Shown here: positions 1 through 6,963 of the stretch, in pieces | Layout: the number at the start of each line of letters is the position of its first letter | Numbering within the stretch: position 1 is the first letter of the stretch | Source: Candidatus Zixiibacteriota bacterium | Lineage (GTDB): Bacteria; Zixibacteria; MSB-5A5; GN15; PGXB01 | NCBI GenBank assembly: GCA_900498245.1 | Contig: LS998015.1 | Location: 1,658,863-1,679,074 of the forward strand | DNA: 20,212 bases | Direction: 5' to 3' | Position numbers and translations under genes: made by a program | Notes under the pieces: generated by a model | What the model was told of the DNA's origin: nothing | The model's input: only the letters and a program-made list of their open reading frames with translations | The model's database searches: none

Positions 1-296
1 CGATAAAGAGATATGCCGTTGGTCTTCATCGCCAGAAGTTCGTTGCGGCGGGCCAGTAAGCCGACCGAAATCAGCACTGCCAGAAGCACAAAAACCGGCA
101 GGAATGATTTGAATATCCAGCCGCTAAAATATATATAATATGTCAGGATCTGTCCGGCGGATACATGATTTTCGATAAAACCGCGCAGTTCCTCGACCAT
201 ATTGATGATCACAATCAGCACGCCGAACGATATTGAAATCATCAGAAGCCAGGTGATAAAATTCCGTAAGAGGTAGCGATCAAGAACCTTGATCAT
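1..296 (-). CDS. lptG: LptG, LPS export permease (N-terminal part, cut by window edge)
   Basis: The first 98 codons of a YjgP/YjgQ-family permease are visible; the gene continues past position 1. In this family LptF and LptG form the inner-membrane channel that, with the LptB ATPase, pulls LPS out of the membrane toward the periplasmic bridge. The sequence starts MIKVLDRYLLRNFITW, the typical cytoplasmic helix leading into membrane segment 1. A second hydrophobic segment follows at about residues 66-82, then RRNELLAMKTNGISLY, the conserved LptG cytoplasmic coupling region that meets the ATPase. The ATG lies one base after the lptF stop codon, so the two genes are almost certainly one operon, as is usual. 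Assignment to LptG rather than a second LptF rests on its position after lptF and on this motif. No LptB gene is visible. Confidence 0.88.
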   Translation of the reverse strand, partial: MIKVLDRYLLRNFITWLLMISISFGVLIVIINMVEELRGFIENHVSAGQILTYYIYFSGWIFKSFLPVFVLLAVLISVGLLARRNELLAMKTNGISLY

Positions 297-297
297 A

Positions 298-1617
298 TCA
301 TTTCCTGAAGAAGGCGAAGAGAGGTTTTTCTGTAATTACTTTCACCAGCAGGTAAAGTCCGATGGCGCCCACCAGAAAATTGGCCGACCACATGGCCATG
401 AATGGCGAGACTATATCGTTGTCGGCAAGGTCTTCCCCGCCGATCAGGAACGCCCAATAAAGAGTGAAAATAAAGATTGAAATGGTGGCCGAGATTCCCA
501 TTCCGCCGCGCCTGGAAAGAATTGCCAGCGGCGCCCCGATCAGAATGAAAGCAAAAGAGGCGGCCGGGATGGAATATTTTTTGTAGATTTCAATCTCATA
601 TTTATCGACAATCATATTTTGTTCTTCTATCTGCTCTGATTCCCGCTTCACTTTTATATATAGATTCTTCATATCGGCTTTCAAGAGCAACATTGAAGCG
701 GAATCTTTTACCAGAGAGGCTCCGGGGTAATTCAGACTGTCAGAGAAAAGGAAGGCCATTTTGTTTTCAACGGTATTCTCGATATGTTCCCTGAAGGGCG
801 GAATTACGGAACGGGCCTGATGGACGGTTTCCTTCATCATGGCGATATCCATTTCTCGATCCGTCCGCAAAGATGATTCGGAACGTTTTAATTGGGACCC
901 GACACCGCCTACGTTAATAACTTGCTCTTTAAAATCGACTTTACGGTAGTTGGCCGGGTCTTTTGTATCGAGCATGTGAAGTTCCCCGTCATAGAGGGTA
1001 AATTGAATGGTTGCGCCGTTGTCGATATATTTCATTTTTCCCGATTTGGCAATTACGATTCGAGGGTGAGCGGGGTCTTTGGTTTCATTTATACGGACTC
1101 CTTCGACTTCGGATGTTTGATAATCGATTTTATTCAGAAGGATAATATATCCTGAGACGTCGGTAATGAAAACTCCCGGACGAAAAATCAGGGTCGGCCG
1201 CATAGAACGGATATCCCCTTCCAGAACTCGCGCTTGATGGTTCAGATCGGGCAGGATTTTATCATTAAATTCGATCATACCGACAGTTAATATACCAGCG
1301 GCGACCATCAGGGGGACCAGAACCCTCAAGAGGTTTACGCCGGAGGCTTTTATGGCAAGAATTTCCGAATCGGAGGTCATTCTTCCGAAGGCCAGAAGGG
1401 TGGCCACCAACACGCCCATCGGGACGGCCAGCGCCAGCATCCAGGCCAGGTTGAGAAAAATGAGTTCCATGACAATAAATACCGAAAGGTTCTTGTCAAT
1501 CACCAATTCCACGATTTTCGGAATGGTTTCCAGGATTAGAATGAAGGTTATTATAAAGACCGAAAACAGAAACGGGGGGATATGCTCCAGTAATATGTAT
1601 CGATTTAGAATTTTCAT
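298..1617 (-). CDS. lptF: LptF, LPS export permease
   Basis: A permease of the YjgP/YjgQ family, partner of LptG in the LptB2FG transporter that extracts LPS from the inner membrane. From the chosen ATG the protein is 439 residues and begins MKILNRYILLEHIPPF, the usual family start. Membrane segments follow at about residues 15-35 and 50-85. Next comes the coupling region MTSDSEILAIKASG, a long soluble periplasmic region (about residues 130-340, the beta-jellyroll that receives LPS), and three C-terminal membrane segments. An in-frame GTG at 1665 has a better SD (GAGGG, 7-base spacing) and would add 16 mostly hydrophobic residues. I prefer the ATG at 1617 on homology, although it has no clear SD. 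The gene is divergent from the YhaM-like gene at 1715. Length and domain order are normal for the family. Confidence 0.9.
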   Translation of the reverse strand: MKILNRYILLEHIPPFLFSVFIITFILILETIPKIVELVIDKNLSVFIVMELIFLNLAWMLALAVPMGVLVATLLAFGRMTSDSEILAIKASGVNLLRVLVPLMVAAGILTVGMIEFNDKILPDLNHQARVLEGDIRSMRPTLIFRPGVFITDVSGYIILLNKIDYQTSEVEGVRINETKDPAHPRIVIAKSGKMKYIDNGATIQFTLYDGELHMLDTKDPANYRKVDFKEQVINVGGVGSQLKRSESSLRTDREMDIAMMKETVHQARSVIPPFREHIENTVENKMAFLFSDSLNYPGASLVKDSASMLLLKADMKNLYIKVKRESEQIEEQNMIVDKYEIEIYKKYSIPAASFAFILIGAPLAILSRRGGMGISATISIFIFTLYWAFLIGGEDLADNDIVSPFMAMWSANFLVGAIGLYLLVKVITEKPLFAFFRK

Positions 1618-1714
1618 AGCCAGCCAAATATATAATATGATTATCGGCAGATAAAGAAAAATCACTTTGCGGCCCTCGGAATTATGATTATCTTCATTTT
1701 ATCCGTTACGGCTT

Positions 1715-2635
1715 ATGATTAAAGATTTTATTGCCAATGAAGTTGCCACCGCGTACTTGTGCGTGCGCAGGCGGGAAGTAAAAGAATATTCCGGGAGCAA
1801 TTTTATCTCTTTTGAATTCGGAGATGCGTCCGGCCGAATAGCCGGGGTTTGGTGGGAACCGGACCGCAACGCTTTGGAGGAACTTCAGGAAGGCGATGTA
1901 GTAAAGGTTAAAGGTCTGGTCAGCGATTATAAGGGAAAACCGCAACTTAAGGTGGAGAAAATGCGGGTGGCCAAAGAAGAAGAATATTCGCTGGAAGATA
2001 TCCTGCCGCGCTCCAAGTTCAGCGATGATGAATTGCGCGGAAAAATCATCGGACTGGTGGCGCGGATAGAAAATGGTTATGTCAGGAAACTGGTGGAGTC
2101 ATTCTGGAATGACGCGCCATTTCGTGATGAATATATGAAGGCCGCGGCGGGAAAACTTTGGCATCATGCCTGTATCGGCGGGCTGGCGGAACATTCTATC
2201 AATGTTACGGAAATTTGCCTGGATATGGCGCGCAAATACCTTTTCCTGGACCGGGATCTTCTTATTTTCGGGGGGCTGTTTCATGATATGGGCAAAATTT
2301 CGCAGTATGCAATCAAGTCGTTTATAGATTATTCCGATGAGGGTCGATTAATCGGGCATATTTGCTGGGCCGACCATTTGATTGCCAAGAAAGCCGAGGA
2401 AATTGATTCCTATCCGCCTAAGCTATTGATGAAGCTTCGCCATTTAATAATTTCGCATCAGGGGCAGCTTGACTATGCTTCGCCTATAGTGCCCCAGATA
2501 CCGGAGGCGTTTGTCTTGTTCTATGCCGACGAAATCGACTCCAAAATGGGAGCGATTGAGAGAATCAGGGAAAAGAGCGGGCCCGGCTGGTCGGAATATG
2601 TCAAGCTTCTGGACAGATTTTTATATTTTGGCTAA
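1715..2635 (+). CDS. YhaM-like OB-fold/HD-domain 3'-5' exoribonuclease
   Basis: A 306-residue protein with the architecture of YhaM/CBF1: an N-terminal OB-fold nucleic-acid-binding domain (about residues 1-85, ending GDVVKVKGLVSDYKGKPQLK) and a metal-dependent HD phosphohydrolase domain (about 140-300). Visible HD residues are H151 and H160 in the WHHACIGGLAEH stretch, the H190-D191 doublet in LFHDMGK, H248 in ISHQG, and D272 in LFYADEID, the usual order of HD metal ligands. Family members are 3'-5' exonucleases acting on RNA and sometimes DNA. The length matches the family (about 310). The gene is divergent from lptF and abuts the ABC ATPase gene, whose ATG follows this stop codon directly, so the three genes 1715-4158 are probably cotranscribed. 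The function is inferred from family; a general HD hydrolase with an OB-fold is the alternative. Confidence 0.88.
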   Translation: MIKDFIANEVATAYLCVRRREVKEYSGSNFISFEFGDASGRIAGVWWEPDRNALEELQEGDVVKVKGLVSDYKGKPQLKVEKMRVAKEEEYSLEDILPRSKFSDDELRGKIIGLVARIENGYVRKLVESFWNDAPFRDEYMKAAAGKLWHHACIGGLAEHSINVTEICLDMARKYLFLDRDLLIFGGLFHDMGKISQYAIKSFIDYSDEGRLIGHICWADHLIAKKAEEIDSYPPKLLMKLRHLIISHQGQLDYASPIVPQIPEAFVLFYADEIDSKMGAIERIREKSGPGWSEYVKLLDRFLYFG

Positions 2636-3406
2636 ATGAATTGTTCTTACCCTATGTCAGATTCCCAATCTACCGTTATTCTTGAAACTCGCGGTGTGAG
2701 CCGATATGTCGGCAAGAATCAAGATTCTGTAAAGGCGGTTGATAATATCACTTATTCCTTTAGAAAAGGGGAAATTTACAATATAATCGGCCCATCGGGG
2801 GCAGGAAAATCGTCGTACTTAAGACTCCTTAATCGTCTTGATGATCCGACGGAAGGGGAGATTGAATTTCGCGGGCGATCCCACAAATCATACCCGCCGA
2901 CTGAACTGCGGCAGAAAATTGGAATGATTTTTCAGGTTCCATACCTGTTTCCGGGAACGGTAATGGGAAATCTGGAGTACTGCTGTCCGGTCAAAGGGCG
3001 CGGCAATTACGAGACCGGAGTATTAATCGATGCTTTGGGGCGAGCTGGTCTCGGAACGGAATTCCTCGAACGCGATGTAAGCGGATTATCGCTGGGAGAG
3101 CAGCAAAGAGTGGCCGTTGCCAGGGTGCTAGTAATGGCACCGGAAGTGCTATTGCTTGACGAGCCGACATCATCACTGGATCCGACATCAGCCAGGAAAA
3201 TCGAGCAATTGATTCTGTCTCTGAGCCAAGATTTGGAATTGACGGCGATAATCGTAACGCATAATCCGGAACAGGCTCTGCACATGGGGGGTGAAACCCT
3301 TCTATTGGTGCGAGGAAAATTGATTGAATCCGGTTGCACGGAACAGGTTTTGAGAAATCCCCGGAGCGATTTGGGACGGAAATATATTGACAGAGAATTG
3401 GTATGA
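2636..3406 (+). CDS. fetA: FetA-like ABC transporter ATP-binding protein
   Basis: A single ABC ATPase domain of 256 residues. Walker A is GPSGAGKS (residues 52-59), the Q-loop is IFQ (about 98-100), Walker B is VLLLDEP (171-177), and the H-loop histidine is in IIVTHNPEQ. The signature is LSLGEQQ (151-157), where the usual LSGGQ has its third residue replaced by leucine. The next gene, overlapping by four bases, encodes a UPF0014/FetB permease, and FetA(YbbL)-FetB(YbbM) pairs are the usual partners. The E. coli pair has been linked to iron export and peroxide resistance; transfer of that substrate here is inference. The ATG at 2636 touches the previous stop codon, suggesting translational coupling. 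An in-frame ATG at 2654 is an equally possible start, and neither has a clear SD. Confidence 0.82.
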   Translation: MNCSYPMSDSQSTVILETRGVSRYVGKNQDSVKAVDNITYSFRKGEIYNIIGPSGAGKSSYLRLLNRLDDPTEGEIEFRGRSHKSYPPTELRQKIGMIFQVPYLFPGTVMGNLEYCCPVKGRGNYETGVLIDALGRAGLGTEFLERDVSGLSLGEQQRVAVARVLVMAPEVLLLDEPTSSLDPTSARKIEQLILSLSQDLELTAIIVTHNPEQALHMGGETLLLVRGKLIESGCTEQVLRNPRSDLGRKYIDRELV

Positions 3407-4158
3407 TGGCAACGAATTATTTTCAGGTTTTAATGGCTCTCCTTTTGGCGGTCCTGGCCCTAATCCTAATTTTCCTAAAGAAGATACCGATTTTGGGAGA
3501 CGCCGCCTTGGGCACAGTTCGTTCGTTTGTTCAGCTGGTCGCGGTAGGTTATATATTGGAATTTATTTTTAATTCCAAATCGATTTGGCTGACTGTTCTT
3601 TCAGTCCTCATAATGTTGATCGTCGCGGCATATACGTCAAGCAAGAGAGCCGAAAAGTTCAAATCCGGCTTTAGGATAGCTTTTATTTCCCAGAGTACCG
3701 GATCACTCATAACAATTGGACTTATGTTGATTTTAGGAATTATATCACCGGACGCCCGGTATATAATCCCGCTGGCCGGTATGATTATCTCCAATTCCAT
3801 GAATGCTTCGGCAATTACTTTCAACCGAATCGGATCGGATCTGACCGGACACAGATTAGCGGTAGAGACATCACTTTCCCTGGGAAAATCGTGGCAGGAA
3901 GCGGCGCGTCCTTTCTATAAGGATGCGGTTAAAGCAGGCATGATATCAATTCTGAATTTCATGGAGACGGTCGGCATCGTGGCCCTTCCGGGGGCGATGA
4001 CCGGCATGATTCTGGCGGGAATCTCTCCCTTAAAGGCGGTTTTATTTCAGATAATCGTGGCATATATGCTTTTATCCGCCACTACCATCACCACCATCTT
4101 GTCGGCCCAGATGTCAGTACGACGGTTTTTCAGTGCCGCCGACCAGCTGATACAGTAG
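3403..4158 (+). CDS. fetB: FetB-like ABC transporter permease (UPF0014)
   Basis: A 251-residue polytopic inner-membrane protein of the UPF0014/YbbM (FetB) family with about seven hydrophobic segments. Family landmarks are LGTVRSFVQLVAVGYIL near residue 40, the conserved PLAGMIISNSMNASAITFNR stretch at about residue 120, and the METVGIVALPGAMTGMILAG stretch near residue 190. It is the membrane half of the exporter formed with the ATPase encoded just upstream, and its ATG overlaps that gene's TGA (ATGA). A second ATG follows immediately at 3406. Length is normal for the family. E. coli FetAB has been connected to iron homeostasis, but the substrate here cannot be read from sequence. A hairpin terminator lies about 55 bases downstream, so this is probably the last gene of the transcript. 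Confidence 0.85.
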   Translation: MMATNYFQVLMALLLAVLALILIFLKKIPILGDAALGTVRSFVQLVAVGYILEFIFNSKSIWLTVLSVLIMLIVAAYTSSKRAEKFKSGFRIAFISQSTGSLITIGLMLILGIISPDARYIIPLAGMIISNSMNASAITFNRIGSDLTGHRLAVETSLSLGKSWQEAARPFYKDAVKAGMISILNFMETVGIVALPGAMTGMILAGISPLKAVLFQIIVAYMLLSATTITTILSAQMSVRRFFSAADQLIQ

Positions 4159-4211
4159 TTCTGAGTATTATCTTTCTTCTTGATTTTCAATCATTTTTGA
4201 CTAAATTAGCC

Positions 4212-4236
4212 AATCCGGTTTCACCGGGTTTTTATT
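4212..4236 (+). terminator. Rho-independent terminator after fetB
   Basis: The arms AATCCGGT (4212-4219) and ACCGGGTT (4223-4230) can form an 8-bp stem with one G-T pair and a three-base TTC loop, followed by a short T-rich run. It sits between fetB and the tRNA gene, where a terminator for the upstream operon is expected. The stem is short and the T run is broken by an A at 4234, so strength is uncertain. Because it lies only six bases before the tRNA, it may instead be part of the tRNA leader. Confidence 0.55.
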
Positions 4237-4241
4237 CGCCA

Positions 4242-4329
4242 GGAGAGGTGTCCGAGCTGGTCGAAGGAGCATGCCTGGAGAGCATGTAAACGAGTAATCG
4301 TTTCCTGGGTTCGAATCCCAGCCTCTCCG
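4242..4329 (+). tRNA. tRNA-Ser (anticodon GGA)
   Basis: A complete class II tRNA cloverleaf of 88 nt. The acceptor stem is GGAGAGG with CCTCTCC, and the D stem is TCC/GGA. The anticodon stem is CATGC/GCATG around the loop CTGGAGA, giving anticodon GGA, which reads the serine codons UCC and UCU. A long variable arm, AAACGA-GTAA-TCGTTT, is typical of serine tRNAs. The T arm is CTGGG-TTCGAAT-CCCAG. The discriminator base is G, as expected for serine. The 3' CCA is not encoded, so it must be added by CCA-adding enzyme. The gene is plus-strand, between the fetAB operon and the dapF-like gene string. Confidence 0.97.
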
Positions 4330-4360
4330 CTTTATTTTGCGCAGACAATATTTAGATGTT

Positions 4361-4370
4361 AAGGAAGGAG
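4361..4370 (+). promoter_or_regulatory. Strong Shine-Dalgarno sequence before leader ORF
   Basis: AAGGAAGGAG lies 10 bases before the ATG at 4381 and is one of the best SD matches in the window. The downstream dapF-like start codons (4445, 4463) have no recognisable SD of their own. This site therefore probably loads ribosomes onto the short leader ORF, and through it onto the dapF-like gene. Confidence 0.6.
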
Positions 4371-4380
4371 ATTTTTATAA

Positions 4381-4485
4381 ATGCCCCAGCCCAATCTTTC
4401 GGCGGTAAGACTAAAATGGCTTTTTTCTTTACAACCGTCTTCAAATGAATATCTTGACGACCATGAAAAGATTACCCTTTTTTAA
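4381..4485 (+). CDS. 34-codon leader ORF overlapping the dapF-like gene
   Basis: A short ORF with a strong SD, starting MPQPNLSAVRLKWLFSLQPS and ending EKITLF before TAA. It is too small to assign by homology. It overlaps the first codons of the dapF-like gene in another frame, stopping 20-40 bases inside it, an arrangement suited to termination-reinitiation coupling. Its last codons cross a run of six T bases. Reading +1 at that run would join the leader directly to the KYQCLGNDF segment of the DapF-like protein. This could mean a programmed +1 shift, a natural frameshift in an older longer N-terminus, or an assembly error in the homopolymer. The peptide is not rich in lysine codons, so a classical lysine attenuator is not supported. 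Whether it is translated is unknown. Confidence 0.4.
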   Translation: MPQPNLSAVRLKWLFSLQPSSNEYLDDHEKITLF

Positions 4486-5314
4486 ATATCAATGTCTTGG
4501 CAACGACTTCATAGTAATCGATCAAATCAGAAAGATCAGGTCGATTTCCAAGCCGGAAAAGCTGGCTATCGAGATTTGTTCAAGGAATTTCGGCGTGGGA
4601 GCCGACGGTATTCTGCTATTATCTCGTTCAAAGAAGGCCGACTGCAGGATGGAGATATACAATTCTGACGGAAGTTGGGCTGAAAAATCGGGAAATGGTT
4701 TGCGGATAGCGGGTGCCTATTATTATTCGAGTTATTTTCGTAAGAAGAAGATCTCCATTGAGACGGCCACAGATATTGCCGGAATCGAGATCAAGCGGGC
4801 AGATGGCAATGAATTCGGCATCAAGGTATCACTGGGGCGGCCCAAATTCGAAGCGAACAATGTTCCGGTAAAATCGAAATATAAATTTCATATCAGCAGA
4901 CCGGCGAAAATTCAGGGGAGAAATATTGAAATCACGGCACTTTCGGTCGGGAATCCCCATGCGGTGATCTTTGTTGAAGACTTTGACTTTGAATGGAAAG
5001 TGATTGGGCGGGAAATTGAAAATGCCTCGATTTTCCCCCAGCGTACCAATGTAGAATTTGCCAGGGTGATCAACAGGAAAAAGGTAGAGCTCAATGACTG
5101 GGAAAGGGGCGCCGGGGCGACCGGATCATCCGGTACCGGAGCGGCGGCAGCGGTGGTGGCCGGAGCCATAAAGGGCTTGACGGAGCGCAAAGCAGAAGTG
5201 GTATTTCCGACCGGTTCACTCTATATCGATTGGTCAATCGATAACGATCAAATATATTTGACCGGACCGGTAAAATTTATCTGCCGGGGTGAATGCCTAT
5301 CCTCCGTAATGTAA
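4463..5314 (+). CDS. DapF-like protein with both catalytic cysteines replaced by serine
   Basis: A 283-residue member of the diaminopimelate epimerase (DapF) family, two-domain pseudo-symmetric fold. DapF interconverts LL- and meso-diaminopimelate for lysine and peptidoglycan synthesis, using two cysteines as acid/base pair. Family motifs are clear: LGNDFIVID near the start, NSDGS, VGNPHAVIFVED, RTNVEF and WERGAGATGSSGTG. The usual CGNG is SGNG here (serine 76, codon TCG at 4688-4690), and the usual ACGTG is SSGTG (serine 223, codon TCC at 5129-5131). Both catalytic cysteines are therefore serine, while the residues that normally hold diaminopimelate are kept. Cysteine-less active sites are expected to lose or greatly change racemisation, so annotation as an active DapF is unsafe. 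The start MKRLPFFKYQ fits family N-termini; an in-frame ATG exists at 4445. The downstream gene overlaps by 22 bases. Confidence 0.85.
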   Translation: MKRLPFFKYQCLGNDFIVIDQIRKIRSISKPEKLAIEICSRNFGVGADGILLLSRSKKADCRMEIYNSDGSWAEKSGNGLRIAGAYYYSSYFRKKKISIETATDIAGIEIKRADGNEFGIKVSLGRPKFEANNVPVKSKYKFHISRPAKIQGRNIEITALSVGNPHAVIFVEDFDFEWKVIGREIENASIFPQRTNVEFARVINRKKVELNDWERGAGATGSSGTGAAAAVVAGAIKGLTERKAEVVFPTGSLYIDWSIDNDQIYLTGPVKFICRGECLSSVM

Positions 5315-6639
5315 AATTTATTGCTTCTTACATGTCTCCAGTCCCCAAAAAATTGAATAAGCCCTTGAATACTTTCTTATTTCGTCGGTTTTCTCGGACA
5401 TTTTTGGACTATTGGTGGCACATTCGTCTATTCTCGAAGAATGTCCGGCTCTTCCTGTTGGGGACCTTCCTGGTGGCGATGACGACGGCCTGCGGTCAAT
5501 TGCTGTTCAATCTGTATCTAAAGGAACGTGGCGCTGATGAGTCTTTTATTGGGACATTTTTATCGGCGGGGGCGCTGGGAACAGCGATCGTTGCGATACC
5601 GGCGGCTTTTGTTATGAGGCGAATCAGGCTTAAAATGATTCTGATTTTTTCTACGGTTATTTATGCTATGACCGTTTTCCTCATTTCACGCTTCACAATA
5701 GGCAATTTTATTATCTTAATATCGCTTATTTCAGGTATGGCCTTGACCTTTAATCGGATTGCGGCCGCGCCTTTTTTTATGAGAAATTCCAGTCCCCGAG
5801 AAAGGACCTATATTTTTTCCTTTAATTTCGGGGTGACTCTGATCGCGGGGATGATCGGCTCACTGGCATCGGGATGGATGGTAGAGCAGTTGTCGAAGCG
5901 TCTGCCGGAGATAATTAAGGCATATCAGTGGACTTTCATTGCCGCGGTTTCTCTGGGGCTCTTGGCACTTATCCCTTTTTCACTTCTGAGCCCGGCAAGC
6001 CCGGGCCGAGAGGATAAGGAAGCCGATTTTTCCTGGACTCACATGAAGAAAAAAGCCAGGCTATATGCCAAGATTCTTACCCCGCAATTTATGGTGGGAA
6101 TGGGCGCGGGACTAATTATTCCTTTTTTAAATTTATATTTTCGTGACCGATTCGGCCAACCGCCGGACAAAATCGGCCTGTTCTTTTTTGCCGTAAATGC
6201 CACCATGCTAATCGGAATCTTGGCCGGGCCGCTCATGGCCAGGAAATTGGGAATGGTCCGAACCATTGTTCTGACAGAGCTTTTGTCTATACCATTCATG
6301 ATGATTCTGGCCTTTACATATTCTCTTCCGCTGGCATTCATGGCGTTCCTGATGAGAGGAGCGCTTATGAATATGGCCCAGCCGCTCGGCTCCAATCTGA
6401 GCATGGAACTGGTAAGCAAAGCGGAGCACGCCCTCGTAAATGCTCTATTGACACTGGCTTGGACAGGGTCATGGATGATTTCGACGGCCATAGGGGGACA
6501 TCTGATCGACCGGTATGGATACACCCTGCCGTTACTAATAGCTGTTGGTCTATATATAATTTCTGCTATATTGTATTATTTATTTTTCCGGGGAACGGAA
6601 AGGAATGCCGGTAGAGGATATATGGTGGAGATGAATTAG
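5293..6639 (+). CDS. Major facilitator superfamily (MFS) transporter
   Basis: A 448-residue polytopic protein with about 12 hydrophobic segments in two halves separated by a charged central loop (near residues 235-260). The stretch AIPAAFVMRRIRLKMILI matches the MFS loop 2-3 region, where small and basic residues follow segment 2; the second half repeats the theme with GPLMARKLGMVRTIVLTE. It is most like drug/metabolite-efflux type MFS proteins; substrate and direction cannot be read from sequence. The N-terminus before the first membrane segment is unusually long, about 50 basic residues. The ATG at 5293 overlaps the dapF-like gene and has GGGGTGA just before it; an alternative ATG at 5332 would shorten the tail. 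The overlap implies co-expression with the DapF-like protein. Confidence 0.85.
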   Translation: MPILRNVKFIASYMSPVPKKLNKPLNTFLFRRFSRTFLDYWWHIRLFSKNVRLFLLGTFLVAMTTACGQLLFNLYLKERGADESFIGTFLSAGALGTAIVAIPAAFVMRRIRLKMILIFSTVIYAMTVFLISRFTIGNFIILISLISGMALTFNRIAAAPFFMRNSSPRERTYIFSFNFGVTLIAGMIGSLASGWMVEQLSKRLPEIIKAYQWTFIAAVSLGLLALIPFSLLSPASPGREDKEADFSWTHMKKKARLYAKILTPQFMVGMGAGLIIPFLNLYFRDRFGQPPDKIGLFFFAVNATMLIGILAGPLMARKLGMVRTIVLTELLSIPFMMILAFTYSLPLAFMAFLMRGALMNMAQPLGSNLSMELVSKAEHALVNALLTLAWTGSWMISTAIGGHLIDRYGYTLPLLIAVGLYIISAILYYLFFRGTERNAGRGYMVEMN

Positions 6640-6640
6640 T

Positions 6641-6955
6641 ATGTCTAGAGAGAACTTTAAATTATCGCGAGATGATATTGCCCGCCAAATACATTATGCC
6701 ATCAGGGAACTTCACCCTGATCACCAGTTGGACGGCAATATTGTTCACAAGATGATAATTGAGTCTGGGGATAAGGGTACGGCCCTGATATTTCCCGCCG
6801 GAAATTTCGCCGAGATAAATGGTTTTGAGCCGAAGAAATTTGTGCGCGATCTCTATAGGACGCTCAATCTTGAAATGGAAAAGAATCTTCACGACAAGTT
6901 CCTTTTTGAGATACTTGTCGATGACAATTTCATTCACTTCAAACTGATGGATTAA
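6641..6955 (+). CDS. Small protein of unknown function (104 residues)
   Basis: I do not recognise this protein. It is 104 residues, soluble, with no signal peptide, membrane segment or cysteine. It looks alpha/beta: a predicted N-terminal helix (SRDDIARQIHYAIRELHPDH), a central strand-rich stretch (TALIFPAG), a helix around KKFVRDLYRTLNLEMEK, and a C-terminal strand pair (FLFEILVDDNFIHFKLMD). The ATG is 2 bases after the MFS stop codon and an SD-like GGAGA lies 8 bases upstream, so it is very probably a real gene. It sits immediately before argS (8-base gap), so it is likely cotranscribed with the transporter and the synthetase. No function is proposed. Confidence 0.7.
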   Translation: MSRENFKLSRDDIARQIHYAIRELHPDHQLDGNIVHKMIIESGDKGTALIFPAGNFAEINGFEPKKFVRDLYRTLNLEMEKNLHDKFLFEILVDDNFIHFKLMD

Positions 6956-6963
6956 AATAGTTC

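Noticed and set aside
4242-4329. tRNA-Ser gene as a possible integration site (attachment site) for a mobile element
   Set aside because: I saw no duplicate of the tRNA 3' end elsewhere in the window, and no integrase, phage or plasmid gene nearby.
6039-6524. Antisense open frame of 161 codons inside the MFS transporter gene
   Set aside because: It lies wholly opposite a clear membrane-protein gene, shows no recognisable domain and looks like a codon-bias shadow.
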